Shown here: positions 29,355 to 43,523 of the stretch, piece by piece
Layout of the letters: each line of letters begins with the position of its first letter
How positions within the stretch are numbered: position 1 is the first letter of the stretch
DNA from: Dermatophagoides farinae
Taxonomy: Eukaryota; Arthropoda; Arachnida; Sarcoptiformes; Pyroglyphidae
Reading direction: 5' to 3'
Assembly (NCBI RefSeq): GCF_024713945.1
Contig: NC_134680.1
Location: 687,001-751,000, forward strand
Length of the DNA stretch: 64,000 nt
Position numbers and translations under genes: made by a program
The notes under the pieces: generated by a model
The model's database searches: none
What the model was told of the DNA's origin: nothing
Seen by the model: only the letters and a program-made list of their open reading frames with translations

Positions 29355-32300
29355 ATTCTTTTTTTCGATTATTTACTGATTATTCAAAATGGGAAAACAA
29401 AACTATAATGAATAAACAAAATGAAGACGAAAAAAAACTGATTAATATATGTAACCACACCGAATACAAATGACGAAAAACAACAACAGGTCCGTGTATG
29501 CAAATGTGTTTGACAATTGAGTCAATGCAATGAACAAAACAAAAAAAAAATTACCAAACATATAGACACACCCCCAACTTTTCAAGAATATCACAAAATC
29601 AATTTTTTTATGCAATTTTATTAATCCAAATCAAATAAATCATCATCATCATCATAATCATCTATTAAATACACAGTACAAACACACCTACAAACAAAAA
29701 AATTCTACTCCTCCTCCCTGTAATTTTTTTTTTTTGATATTGAGCTCTATCTATCTATCAATCTGTGTATGTGGTGTGTTTATAATGTTCAAATAGGACG
29801 CTCTTGACGATTATTATTTTGGCTCAATCGTTGTCGTTTTTCTCGTATTTTTTTTTATATTTATTTATTATAGTCGCAGGAACGAAATCGACACACACAC
29901 ACACACAGGGCACAAGAAATGAAAAGAAACGAAAAAAAAATTTGCCTAGAAAAAGAGACTAAAGGCGTCTCGAAACTTGGTGTGTGTGTGTGTGTGTGTG
30001 TGTTGTTTTTACAGTGATTATTCGGTTATTATTCCAAATGTTAATGAATGAAACGAAAGATTCATCAATTCATGGAACGATAACATAATTCATTCATCAG
30101 AAATCTGAATGAAAAAAAACCGGTCGTTACATTCTCTAAACACATGGAAAGAGAGAGAGAGAGAGAACGAGATATGGTTTGCAATAAAATACAAATTACA
30201 GAATCAGAATCAAATACAAAAATAATTCAGATATTTACGAAAGAAAAAAAAATGAAAATTTTAATCAACGGGATTCTAATCAAAAAAAAAAAAATTCTTG
30301 ACTTTAAAACAAAAGCGTTCTTATACAAGAGTATTGACTGTAATATTAAACAGTACAAACAACACACACACACACACACCATTTAAGATAAAAGCATCAC
30401 ATACGCATGCTCCATCACCATTAACACCACCACCACCAACACCACCACCACCATCACCGCCACCAACCACCATCATCATCATCATCAACCTTCCAACCAA
30501 CCAAGCTGAAACAGCGGTCGATTGTATGCGTGTGTGTGTCTGTATTTTTTTTTCTGTATAAGTCTGTTTTTTTGTAAAAATGTTGAGTGAGCACTAGTTG
30601 GCCATCGCCGCCATATTGGCTTTTTTTTTGACGACGACAACGATGATGATGATGAAAACAACGACAAAGGATAATGAAAATGGATTCGATGGTAAAAAAA
30701 TAAAATTCGGTTGGATAATTCCTGAAAAAAGAGATAGCAATAAATTCCATTCATAAGAAATGAGAAAAAATGGCATCGAATGGGAGAAAGATAGAATTCA
30801 ATAAACTGGCCACTATATTTTTTAGCTTTAAGAATATTCTGAATATATCACAAGAATAACCTAACCGAATAACATAATAGATTCAAAAATCAGCTGATTA
30901 TGTAAATTGGCCAAAAATCATATTCAATTTTTTGTTCATTTATAATAAATGAAAAAAAAATCGCGCGCACTACATTCAAATTGAATGGCAACAACAAAAA
31001 CAACAACAAAAAAAAATCATATAAACAAATACACATGTGTGTTATTTGTGTTTAGTTTGTCTTAACATTTGACAATCATCATCATCATCATCATTCATTC
31101 ACATACATACACAAAAACACACACGCATAAATTAAAAACATATATGTCACATATAAAGATTTCGATTAATTCAACACTTACTTTTTTGATGGTTTAAATA
31201 GTTCGAAAAATCAAAATTTATAGATTATTTTGATCACCAATGTTGAGATTCGATTTTGATGGTCGATTTAGTCGATATAGGAAAAAAAATAACTAACACA
31301 GACACACACAAAAATTCAATGATGAACGAAAAAGTGTTGATGATTCCAAGTTAAGAGAATTTATTTTGAATTTTTTTTTTTCGTCAATATTCACACACAC
31401 ACACACAAAACGGAATTAACAATGATGATGACAGAGTGAAGAGAAAGATAAACAACGTGTGTGCTCAAAACTGAAAACGTACAACTATTTTGATCCAATT
31501 AGGTTATAGCCGCACGAACAAACACAACAATGATAATAACGAAAGGAAAAAAAATCGTTCCGTTTTTACAATGATGATAATGCAGACACACAGACAAATA
31601 CACCAAACGAATTCGAATCAGATCTAATTCGAAATGAAATGAAAAAAAACAAAGTCGTTTTGAATTCCAATGTGAGTAGCGAATTCAGCACAACAAAAAT
31701 AAAGTGAAACAGAATAATTTTGAAATTCGTTTCAAACAAAACGGAAAAAAAATTCACACGTGAAACTAAAATTCAGGTTCTATCTGTTTACCAGAATAAT
31801 GATATATGGATTGCGTTTTTGATAAAAATTGTGAGCACGAGAATAATATTTTGATCAAAGAAGAAAAAGAAGTAAATTTGAGGAGGCGGTGGCTGGCTCA
31901 ACAAATATATTGAGTGTGGATAGAAAAAAAAGTGACAGGCACCAAAACTGATTTCGGTGGGGTTTAACTCTGTGTGTGTTGTGTTTGTATGCAAAGAGAA
32001 ATTGGAGAGAGATTATAATAAATGTTGTTGCATCGTCGATATGAACCAAACAACCACTACCATCGTCATCATCATCATCATCATCACCTTCGACCACCTT
32101 TGTGTTACTTCTTTTTGTTCTTCAATGTAATTCCAATTGTTGACGATAGTGGCGTATTTGTCGAATGTTGAATAATATATACGGGAATAGACACAACAAA
32201 AAAAATTGAATTTTGTTTGAAGTATAGCAATATCTTCTTCAATGAATGTTTGTGTGTGTGAAATGAGCAAAATTCGATAGGGTCGATCGGTGCGCTCTAG

Positions 32301-32949
32301 TTTTTGTTGTTTCTTCTTTGCTCGGCTTATTTCACATACACACACACACAACATCGATAAATCCGATACGCCCCTATGCACACACACACACATACTGATA
32401 GAAACGGGAAAAAGAAACAACAAAAGCGCACCAAACGATAAAATTTGGAATTAGTATAAATGAAAAAAATACAGGGTGATGAATAAGAAGAAAAAGAATG
32501 AAACGGGATAATAATTTTGTTTGAACACCCGATATGATATGATATATAACCTTCACACACCCACACACACACACACACACACACATTTTGGGTATATATA
32601 GAATCGAATCATTTTTGTGGTCATATAATGGGTTCAATCATTCATCGATTATAGTGAAAATCAATTAAAAAAACGGAAATGGCAAAAATATGATTGCCGT
32701 TTCGAGAGAAAAAAAACTCATGTAATTTATTAATTTATTAATCTTTTTAATTTTTTTTTATTTTAAATCCAATTCGATTAATCAATGCAAACAATGAATG
32801 AATGAGAGAAAGAAATAAATATACAACAAAAAATGTTTTGCCAAGATGTTTTCTGGATGATTTGATTTTTGAATAATAATCATCATTTGTGACCAGAGAT
32901 AAGGAAAGTGGTGAAAAATCAAAAAATCATTCCGGTAATGAGGGTGAAA
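29355..32949. other. repeat-rich spacer upstream of MEP-1
   Basis: About 3.6 kb with no supported gene. It should contain the MEP-1 promoter at its left end and the DYNLT 3' end at its right. Repeats include CA tracts (29893-29908, 30362-30379, 31393-31406, 32338-32350, 32559-32584), a GT tract, GA (30150-30165), a CCA/CCAC-rich stretch (30427-30475) and ATC runs (32067-32086). Confidence 0.6.
29980..30004. repeat. (GT)n microsatellite, about 12 units
   Basis: Uninterrupted alternating G and T over roughly 25 nt in the spacer upstream of MEP-1. Confidence 0.9.
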
Positions 32950-33279
32950 TCACAATGAAACAATAAATAGATGAACAATACAATATAAATGTTTATTCTC
33001 CCAACGTATATTAAAATATTGATCATTCGTTTGATTCCAATAACAACGTGCTGTTGCAGAAATACCGGCACCATTTTTCTGTACAATTGAACAGGATACA
33101 ATATATTTATATTGGTTACCATTCATCTGCATTAATCGTTGTACAATTTGTTCACAAATCGAATCATTCCATCCGGCTACATCGGAATGTTTATATGGTT
33201 CATTCATCGATATAATTGTTTCGATAACATTTTTAGCCATCGAATTGATTTCATCATTATTTATTATTGCTTCAGGCAT
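32950..33279 (-). CDS. DYNLT: dynein light chain, Tctex type
   Basis: Tctex-type light chain of cytoplasmic dynein, which binds the intermediate chain and cargo at microtubule motors. Single exon, 109 residues, close to the family length of about 113. The body matches the fold throughout: a basic helix with YKHSDVAGWNDSI and EQIVQRLM, then strands YKYIVSCSIVQKNGAGI, ARCYWNQTNDQYFNIRW and ENKHLYCIVHLFIVSL. I chose the ATG at 33279 because the frame upstream has no other ATG; the extension to 33318 would need a TTG start. It lies 248 bp after the KIAA1143-like gene on the same strand. I cannot tell which vertebrate paralogue (DYNLT1 or DYNLT3) is closer. Confidence 0.95.
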   Translation of the reverse strand: MPEAIINNDEINSMAKNVIETIISMNEPYKHSDVAGWNDSICEQIVQRLMQMNGNQYKYIVSCSIVQKNGAGISATARCYWNQTNDQYFNIRWENKHLYCIVHLFIVSL

Positions 33280-33527
33280 TGTTTCTTGATTTTTTTTTAC
33301 AAATGTCTCCTGAATCAATGTGTGGTGAAATTCTTGACCAAAAAAAACAAAAAAAAAATTTCAATCAAATCCACATATCAGCTGTGTATGTATGAATGAA
33401 TAATTCGTGATGAGTCGATTGTTGGATATTTTTTATACATAAAAAGTTACTCTCAACCGAAAATTAAAGCTCTGTTTATACAATGATGAGAGAGATTTTC
33501 TTTTTAAAATCAACCATTGATTATTGA

Positions 33528-34131
33528 TTAATCTTCACCATCATCATCATCATCATCATCGAATGATAATAGGCTAGAATTTTTCACCTTTTTTATTCGA
33601 TCTTTATCAACCAAATTTGAACGAGAAAAATTCTTTGTTTTCTTTGTCGTTTGAAATGTCGTCGTTGATGATGATCCTGATTGATCATCATCATTAGTAT
33701 TTGATTTATCTGGTTTTTTAAATATGATTCGCTGTTCAAATGATTCATTATCTTTTTGATAATCTTTCTCTAGTTATTTTTATGGTGAATAAGACGAGAT
33801 TTAAACAATAAAAAAAAAGAATAACACGTGTATGGCACAAACCTTGTTTTGTTTTCGCTTTAAACATTTCCAATTCTTTTTCACTGATTCCTGATGATTC
33901 ATCCACTACATAAACTGGTTCTTCATCACGATATTCGAGATCTTGTTTATTGAGTTTTTCTTTCTATTGATCATCATACCATTAAATTAGAGATCGATCA
34001 AAATTTCATTTTCAAACCTTTGTATCGATGGTGACAAAATCTTTTTGGATTCCCATTTGATTTTTCATTTTTTTCAAAAATGATGGCTCTTCTGGCCTTG
34101 AAAATTCAATGTTACGTTTTCGTTGAGCCAT
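33528..34131 (-). CDS. KIAA1143: KIAA1143 homologue (DUF4604 protein)
   Basis: Small, charged, conserved eukaryotic protein of unknown role. Three exons, 34018-34131, 33843-33963 and 33528-33769, give 158 residues, like the human protein (154). Family landmarks in order: RNIEFSRPEEPSFLKKMK at the N terminus, TIDTK at the exon 1 end, EEPVYVVDESSGISEKELE in the middle, RIIFKKPDK, and the C-terminal KVKNSSLLSFDD followed by an aspartate run. The donors are the weaker GTTTG type at both introns, but phases and homology agree. The ATG is 164 bp from the HEATR6 stop, leaving little room for a separate promoter. Confidence 0.9.
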
Positions 34132-34280
34132 GTCTTTTTCACGAAAAGCGAAATCGAATTCTGTGATTGCCGCTCAACCAAAAAAAAAAAAAAAAAAATT
34201 CTGAATAACAAAAATCATCAATGTCTAAATCGGCATTAATATGTCAGCTAGGATGAAAATAGTGTTACGAAACAAAAAAT

Positions 34281-34286
34281 TTTATT
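34281..34286 (-). terminator. AATAAA polyadenylation signal just past the HEATR6 stop
   Basis: Minus-strand AATAAA starts 9 nt beyond the HEATR6 stop codon (34296-34298), inside the 164-bp gap to the next gene. It implies a very short 3' untranslated region if used. Confidence 0.45.
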
Positions 34287-34295
34287 CAAAAATTT

Positions 34296-37200
34296 TCATT
34301 TTTTTTTTGTTTGTTTGTTTGTCACAATATTATAAAGCATTTTCAATTTATTTCGAATTTCATCATCAAAATCCGAATTTTTCATACCGATTTCCATGGC
34401 TAAAAATTCAGCCAATTTTCTACAATTTTTTTGAACATCATCATCATCATTTTGTTGTTGTTGTTGTTGTTGAACATATTCATTGAAAAATTTTTCAATT
34501 GCAATGGCAAATCTATCCAACCATGTACGACGATTATGTATGGGAACAATTAATAAATTATCGATAAATTTTTCAATCAATGATGACCATAATTTTGATA
34601 AATGTTTTTGGAATATATTCAATTCATATATACAACTTATTGTATAAATTGAATATGATTGCACCTTATGATTGACCGTATTCAGGAATGTTTGATATAA
34701 TGTATCCATAATATGTTCAATCATATCCACACCACATAGTTTGATAAAATTTTCCATTGGAAACAGATATGAAAATCCAATACAAATATTCCATTGAAGT
34801 TTATATGATTTTTTCTTGGCCAATATTTCATACATATGTTTGATGATCATTTGAATATTTGATTGATCAATTTCATCATCATTATGGGATTTATTCCGAT
34901 GAAACATGGCTAAATCTGAATCAGAAAAACAATGAGAATTCTGTTTACACAATATCAGATAGATGATTATCGATGAATTGCGAACCAAATTAATGAACAT
35001 ATCATCAGTATGATGTGTGATTTCTGTATAAAGTTTTTCCATAATATGACCAATTCTAATCAAAAATGAATATTCCATTATTGTTTCGAGTTGATTCTTT
35101 TTTACACAATCTAAAATATTTGCCAATGCCCAAAGTGTATGTTCAAAAAGAAATATTTGCTTCTTTTTGGCCATCCGACGATACGAATGATTCGATTCAT
35201 CATCATCATCATGAAATACATCCAAACATATATCGATTAGATCCATAATCAATACAAAATCTTCAACAAAACAATCATATGATTGTAGTATACTTAAACA
35301 TCTGATTGATGTAGATTTTGTATAGATCCATAATTCATTTTCATCATCATCATTATCCACTGTTTCTGGCCGCTGTTGATTATCATCATGATCAATTTTC
35401 GATAATGAAATCAATATCGATATAATATTGAAACGAATTTTCTGATCAAATCGGACAAACACTTTTTCCGGTATCAATGAAATAACATTTATCATTGTTA
35501 TTTGTGATGAATTCTGTACAATGGCCATATCTTGTTCAACTAATGCTTGATAAAATATTTTCGAATCAATAATTTTTAAATACCATTCTTTAATGAATTC
35601 TATACGTGATTCGTGATTGGGAAATATTTCCAATTTATCATCAGATGATAAATCCTTTAAAAATGTTCCAATTGTATGAATAAATTTACACATTAATGTT
35701 TGCAAAACAGAATTATTAAATGCTTTGTCCATTTCAACTATTCGAATCGACAGGTCCATACATAATGTATGTATGTTGAAATTTATCGTTTTCATCGATA
35801 ATAATCGTATGGCAAACTGTGAATGTCGTAGAATCGATATGAATAATTTAATTGATTCAATAATCAACAGTATGTAATCTTGATTATCAATAAATTCATA
35901 ACATTGTATGAATATTTTATTCATAGTATCACAGCCAATTTTCGTTTCAATTATCCACAATTCAAGATATGATGGTATCATTTGCATACTGAAAATCTTC
36001 ACATATAATGCTAATGATAGATTTTTAATCTGTGTCACTTTATTATCAATCAGATAACTATTTTGACTGAATAGTTGATTTAGAATATTATCATTAATTT
36101 TATGATATGGTGTTATCGATACAATCAATGACAACACTTTATAGACCAGTATTAATATTGAACAATTATTCTCTTTCATTAGGATATAATGAAAAAATCG
36201 ATGCAATTCTTTTATCATTGTTGCTAATGATCGTGATAATGATGTGAATGATAATGATGTTGTTGTTGATGATGACGATGATGATGATGATGAATCTTGT
36301 ACCAAATGTTGAATATATTGTTTTCCATCATCAAGAAAATTATACATAAAATTCAATGCCGATGATCGTACACGATTGGATGTATCATTAGAAATTGTTG
36401 TCAACAGACTAAATTGTTGATCATATGGCCATGATGAACTGGAATCAGGAAATAAAAATGACCAAAATCCGAATATAGTACGAATATCGAATACATCCAA
36501 TGATGTTCGTAAACATTCATAGGCAAACATTCGAATCTTTACGAAACTTTTCTTATTCTGAAATTCTCGTCTTATGGTCATTGTATCTGCTGTTGTGGTC
36601 GAAATTGATTCATCCAATTCTGATGACGAATATTCAGATGTCGATAAATTCGGTGAATTGTTGTTGTGAATTTCATCAAAAATTTCATCATCATCAAATC
36701 GATTACTATTGTTTCGTCGTTTTTTACTATTCAAACCACCATTATCTTTCATCATAAATTGACTGATAGGTGATGGATATAAATTTACTGGATATGATTC
36801 TAAATCATATTTGTTCAGGCCATAAAACATAAAACATCGTAATATACCGATTAATTTGCCGGAAACATTTGTCTTTCTCAAATTATTACCATATGAAATG
36901 GTGAATTTTGAACAAAGTAAATAGATACATTTCAATAGTAATAAACATGATTGATTCAATGTAACGATAATATTATCATCATTTCGTTGTTGACCGAATG
37001 ATTTACAAATAATAATCTTCATTTGGATTAAATAATCAATCAAATGTTCAAGAATATCGCCATATAGTGGTGATTCATCAATAATTTTGGTCGTTTTCAA
37101 AAGAATATTAAATGATTTCAATAATAAATTCTGTAACCGGAATAGATCACAATGATATTGATAATTTTCTACATTATTATTATTCAATAAAGTTTTAATG

Positions 37201-37559
37201 TCGAATAAAAATTGATTTAATCGAGATAATTCTTGACTAAAATCACCGAAAACAGTACCATTATCTTGTTTGGTGGTTGTGATTGATGATTTATTCATTT
37301 CCATTAATGAATGTAAACTTTCCAATAAAGCAATAATTCTTTTTGAATCTTTTCCATCTTGTACGGAAAGATTATTAAGACCGGTAAATATTACTGTCAA
37401 TTCTTCACGTAAAAATGATGATGATGATGATTCACATTTTTCATTCGATTTTGGTGATGAAATATTCTGTCGAATACGGTGGCCACCACCACTGCCACTG
37501 ACATGACGACGACCAGCTCCCCATCTAGATCTGTGTCGGTTATCCGGATGATTATTCAT
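34296..37559 (-). CDS. HEATR6: HEAT repeat-containing protein 6
   Basis: Orthologue of HEATR6, an alpha-solenoid protein of poorly known function. One uninterrupted exon encodes 1,087 residues (human about 1,180). Blocks that match the family: KLIGILRCFMFYGLN with YPVNLYPSPISQF near residue 240-270; a serine-rich acidic linker with SEYSSSELDES; VKIRMFAYECLRTSLDV then IFGFWSFLFPD; MIKELHRFFHYIL; and SYKLQWNICIGFSYLF near residue 920. A serine run (about residue 430) and a glutamine run near the C terminus are mite-specific low complexity. The start is the ATG at 37559, preceded only by a GTG in frame. It lies 147 bp downstream of the RPP40 stop on the same strand. Confidence 0.9.
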   Translation of the reverse strand: MNNHPDNRHRSRWGAGRRHVSGSGGGHRIRQNISSPKSNEKCESSSSSFLREELTVIFTGLNNLSVQDGKDSKRIIALLESLHSLMEMNKSSITTTKQDNGTVFGDFSQELSRLNQFLFDIKTLLNNNNVENYQYHCDLFRLQNLLLKSFNILLKTTKIIDESPLYGDILEHLIDYLIQMKIIICKSFGQQRNDDNIIVTLNQSCLLLLKCIYLLCSKFTISYGNNLRKTNVSGKLIGILRCFMFYGLNKYDLESYPVNLYPSPISQFMMKDNGGLNSKKRRNNSNRFDDDEIFDEIHNNNSPNLSTSEYSSSELDESISTTTADTMTIRREFQNKKSFVKIRMFAYECLRTSLDVFDIRTIFGFWSFLFPDSSSSWPYDQQFSLLTTISNDTSNRVRSSALNFMYNFLDDGKQYIQHLVQDSSSSSSSSSTTTSLSFTSLSRSLATMIKELHRFFHYILMKENNCSILILVYKVLSLIVSITPYHKINDNILNQLFSQNSYLIDNKVTQIKNLSLALYVKIFSMQMIPSYLELWIIETKIGCDTMNKIFIQCYEFIDNQDYILLIIESIKLFISILRHSQFAIRLLSMKTINFNIHTLCMDLSIRIVEMDKAFNNSVLQTLMCKFIHTIGTFLKDLSSDDKLEIFPNHESRIEFIKEWYLKIIDSKIFYQALVEQDMAIVQNSSQITMINVISLIPEKVFVRFDQKIRFNIISILISLSKIDHDDNQQRPETVDNDDDENELWIYTKSTSIRCLSILQSYDCFVEDFVLIMDLIDICLDVFHDDDDESNHSYRRMAKKKQIFLFEHTLWALANILDCVKKNQLETIMEYSFLIRIGHIMEKLYTEITHHTDDMFINLVRNSSIIIYLILCKQNSHCFSDSDLAMFHRNKSHNDDEIDQSNIQMIIKHMYEILAKKKSYKLQWNICIGFSYLFPMENFIKLCGVDMIEHIMDTLYQTFLNTVNHKVQSYSIYTISCIYELNIFQKHLSKLWSSLIEKFIDNLLIVPIHNRRTWLDRFAIAIEKFFNEYVQQQQQQQNDDDDVQKNCRKLAEFLAMEIGMKNSDFDDEIRNKLKMLYNIVTNKQTKKK

Positions 37560-37706
37560 TTCAATCACGTTTATTCAACAAATGTGAAAATAAAAAAAAA
37601 GAATTTTTAATTGACACAAAAAAAATCATATGAAAAATTGAGCAACATGTGTGTGTGTGTGTGTGTATGCAGATGATTGATGTACGAATATAATCGATAT
37701 ATCGGA

Positions 37707-38776
37707 CTAGAATTTTTCTATTCCATAATCATAATCATCACTTTGGCACCAAATTAATTTCATTTTTGAATTCAATATGCTAAAACCATATAGATTTTCT
37801 CCGGAAAGATTTTTATAATGTTCATTATTTGTTCCACACCAACATTGTGGACAATTTTCAAATCCATGTACAATAATTGCATTCACCATATTTGTGTGAG
37901 AATCTTTTTCAATGTTACAAATATATGGTTTAAGTATTTGGATTAATTTCTTTACATTTTCGTGAATGAAAAAGCCATTGATTTGTATGACATAAATATT
38001 GCCATGTTTCGGAATCGATAACGATTGATCCAATTGAAATGTTGATACTTCTAGATCGTTTGTTTCACATTTTACATGAGCCATTTGTGCACAACACCAT
38101 TCAATAAAATCGGCAGTTTCATTTTCATCAATGTTTGGATTGTTTAATAATTTATCCATGTTGAAAATATGGTCAACTTTCTGAAAGAATGATTGATAAT
38201 TTGGAATACATTTATGTATGGTCATTTTGGCGATTATTGGATCATTTGAATTATGTTGTTGTTTTAAATGTTGAAAATATTCTTCCAATGAATCAGGTGA
38301 AACATTTGTCATTTGATTTGGTTGCCATTTTAGAATCACATCGAATGTTAAACCAGATCGTCGTAAACATTCATCAATACGTTTATAATGACGTTTATCT
38401 GGCCGAAAAAAAGGCTTGTCCAAATCAATGAGAACACGATATTTTGGCATTAAACATTTTTTACGATTCATGGTTGATTCTGTGCCAATAATTCCTAATC
38501 GATGATATGTTTGTGAATTCAATGATAAAATAATACGTTTTCGATCAATAATGGCCATTGTGTTTTCAGTATTGACATCTCGATTGACTATATTATTATG
38601 AAAAAATGATTAAAAAGGTGTAAAAAAAAACTGGCAAAAAACTTACCCGAAACACCGTGAACGTAACCATTATTCCAAAATGTACGAATAAATTCATCTT
38701 GAATCAAAAGATAAACAGGTAGATTTTTGACCAATAAAAATGCCATTTCATTATGATTGATGAGAAAAGTTTTCAT
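37707..38776 (-). CDS. RPP40: ribonuclease P/MRP protein subunit p40
   Basis: Orthologue of RPP40, a protein subunit of nuclear RNase P, which trims tRNA 5' leaders. Two exons, 38647-38776 and 37707-38587, with a 59-nt intron (38588-38646); 336 residues from the ATG at 38776. Matching blocks: LLVKNLPVYLLIQDEFIRTF, GYVHGVSVNRDVNTENT across the intron, RKRIILSLNSQTYHRLGIIG, YRVLIDL, FIEWCCAQMAHVKC, IYVIQINGFFIHENV, IVHGFENCPQCW and ENLYGFSILNS. Human RPP40 has about 50 more residues at the N terminus. A second frame upstream (ATG at 38931) carries a stretch that weakly resembles that missing part, so the true start may lie there with one base out of register. Confidence 0.93.
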
Positions 38777-38931
38777 TTGTTGTTGTAATTGGCTATTTTC
38801 AGAAAATATCTGTATTGAACGGCCATATAGATGATTATCGATAATCGTATAATTTCCCGGTCATTATCGGTAATTTTAATCAATCTGGAACTTGATTTTG
38901 GTGGAAAATTTGACCAATATGAATCGGTCAT
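38773..38931 (-). other. upstream frame overlapping the RPP40 start by ATGA
   Basis: An ATG at 38931 opens a 52-codon frame beginning MTDSYWSNFPPKSSSRLIK whose TGA overlaps the RPP40 ATG (ATGA, 38776-38773). It could be an upstream ORF allowing reinitiation. Alternatively it is the real RPP40 N terminus separated by a one-base shift: SNF..KSSSRL resembles SNFGNHKSRHRHL of the human protein. Confidence 0.5.
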
Positions 38932-39236
38932 TTTATTTATCTAATATATAGAAATGGAAAATTGACAATTTTCAATTTGCGATTTTTTTTGTATTTTATT
39001 CAAATCAAACCATCACACATGGTAAATATGGAATGTTTATAAAATTACAGCTTCAAGCCAATAGATGGCGTAATAGAGAACATTTGTAACAAGAATTTCG
39101 AATTTTATTGCCAAGAATTTTTAACAACAAAAACTTTTTGATTTGATTTGATTTGATAATTTTTCTATTGCAACTATCTAATCCGGTGATAAAACTAGTA
39201 ATGATAATTATTATTATTGCCATTAGAATTTCAAAA

Positions 39237-41060
<1,824 letters not shown>

Positions 41061-41749
41061 TTTTTTTTTTTTTTTTTTTGCAAGAAAATCGAATCGAATC
41101 GAATGATGATTATTATTGCTGCTGATTGACAATCGAACACAGACACAAATGACAGATGAAAATTTTTTTGTCGTCAAGCGATATATTGTTTGTGGTCGTC
41201 TCGTATCTATGGCATATAAAAAATGTAGATGTAACGCTGTTTCTGATGATGAAAATGGAGAAAAAAACAGAAAAAAATCTTTTTTTTCCAAATAATCAAA
41301 CAAACAAACAAAATGAATAAATGCACAGGAAAAATCACAATCGATAACGATTTTTTTGGCCTTGTTTTATTTTTTCTCCTGGTTTTCGAGGTCGAAGCTG
41401 CTAATAATAAAAAAAAAAATTTCTCGTCATATACAAGCCATGCATGACAACAACAACAACAACAACAAAAAACGATGAGCTTAAGAAACAAAAAAAAAAA
41501 AAAAGGAGATATGCCCACACGGATGCGCAAACTCCAACTATATCAATCTTGCAATCCATAACGCTGTAGGTATTGCATAATAATAGTTTGAATGCCACTA
41601 ATGTGATAATAAAATGAATATAAAACAATACAAAAAAAAATCTGGACATTGATGTTTAGAGTGTGATTTTTATTTACAAAAAAAATCAAGTTGTATTTGA
41701 ACCACATTGATTTAAAACAATAATTAACGGTTTTTTTTTAAATCCGAAA
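41061..41749. other. spacer upstream of GPI
   Basis: About 690 bp with the GPI promoter side at its left. It contains A/T homopolymers (17 T at 41061-41079), CAA repeats (41451-41469) and an AAAC repeat (41301-41312). No supported coding frame. Confidence 0.55.
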
Positions 41750-41774
41750 TCAAATTAAATCAAATTTTAAATCA

Positions 41775-41902
41775 AGAAAGAATTTGGCGGATCGAAGTTG
41801 CCTTGATGGTGTTGCGATTGGCCAAAAGGAGAGCTGGAAAATCTTCCGATTTAGTCCTGTATTTGGCAGTATTATCGGAATCCAAATACAAGGAAAAAAT
41901 CT
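41775..41902 (-). repeat. second copy of an internal transposase segment
   Basis: This 128-nt piece is nearly identical to 43524-43684 in the same orientation, except that it lacks 33 nt present in the other copy. It encodes FSLYLDSDNTAKYRTKSEDF and NTIKATSIRQIL again at the far end of the element. Confidence 0.9.
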
Positions 41903-43523
41903 GCCCCGAAACAAAGATGGCACCTTGGTGAGTGTAGAAGCTCGTGGCTTTGATGAATGAACGTCCATCTCCCATAACAGCCCGGACGATGTTATGTCCC
42001 AATGAGAACGGATGGAACGTTTTTGCCAAATTACGCGATTCGAAAGGCAAATCTTGGACTAATGAAAATTTTAGTAAAAGAACTTAATTACTACTAAACT
42101 TACCAGAAATCCAGAATTTTTTTTATAAACAATGACTCCTGATGAAGACGAGCCAAAGATTTAGCAACGTTCCTGAAATTCTTGCTGTGTTTATAATGCT
42201 GTTTCAAGGAAGCGTGCTGCCTTTCGAATCGCGCTGTAGAATATTTGAATAATTGGCCATAATATAGCCACAAATCCAAGTAATGACTTAGGAAATGTGA
42301 CTTGGCCGTTCGGATTTGGTTGTTCCAACAAAACTAAAAAATCAAAATTTTTATTTTATTGCTATAAAGAACATATATATAAAGTCAAAGATAAAAGACA
42401 CTTACATGTTGAACTTCCAATATTGCTGTCCGAACTCTATCCAGATTTTCTATCCTCGAAGCCGAATACATTGAGATCATTTTTTTTTTTTTAAATAAAC
42501 TTTATTTACCCCTATACCTTAACAAAAATAGGGGGAAAACATGTAAACATTACAAAAAAAGAGAAAGAAAAAGAAAAAAAAATAAACAACAACAATTACA
42601 ATAAGTTAAAAATATTAGAAAAAAATATAAATAAGCGATCGGGGAAAAATTGAATCCAATAAGGCAGATTATCTTCACATAGATTGAGAAGATCATGTAA
42701 AGGAAGTTTCGATAGGCTCGCGAAGCTTCGTTCTGATCATTCATCAATGTCGGGAATAGTTCGACAAGACGGCAAAAAAACTCGAATTTCTGAAATAAAC
42801 TAGAATAAGTTAATTTTCTTTACCATTTAAAAACTTACTTGCATCGCCTTTTTCCGTTATTATGTAATTCGGCTCGAGTTCCACCGCATAGTTGACCCAT
42901 CGGATGGATTTGATTTTCCTCCTGAGTTCTCTCTTTTTTACTTTCATCCCAATCAAAATTGATTGAACGACATCAGTCAGAATACCTTCCTGAATGTCAT
43001 GAAAGAGGTCGGGAGGGGCCAACGTGAACAAATTGCAGTTGAGTTTAAAAAACTCACTGCTTCTCATAATACCATATTTTCCAGGATTAAGTCTGGCTTC
43101 AGAGTAATTGCTAAAGAAATTACGTTTAAATTACATATATTACAGATGTCTATTGAATATTTATGAATATTTATCTAGTATTTACATGGTATGTATGTTC
43201 AGCGGTTTAGAAATCACTGAATGATCTTTATATTCACGATAAGTGGCGCCGCAAAATCTTTAAAATAGTTCAATTATGTAGATAAAACATAAAAAGAAAA
43301 AAAATCAATTACCGGCAGACGAAATGGGTGGAAAAATTTTGTTTAAATCCCAACAGTTCTGACACCCCCAAATTATCGCCTATCACAAAAGCCAATCGGA
43401 CTTTTATAGTGATGCCACGTTCCCGGATGAATAGTCCTCGGTCCTGGAAATCAAAGTTATTAAAAAAATTATAATAACTTTGCAAAAACATACTTCTAGC
43501 CGCTTCAAATCTGATACCAATGG

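Noticed and set aside
33279-33318. Longer DYNLT start at 33318
   Set aside because: It would need a TTG start; the first ATG at 33279 gives the normal family length.
33528-34131. First thought to be the PSME3IP1/FAM192A family
   Set aside because: The ordered motifs (RPEEPSFL, RIIFKKP, KNSSLLSFD) match KIAA1143/DUF4604 instead.
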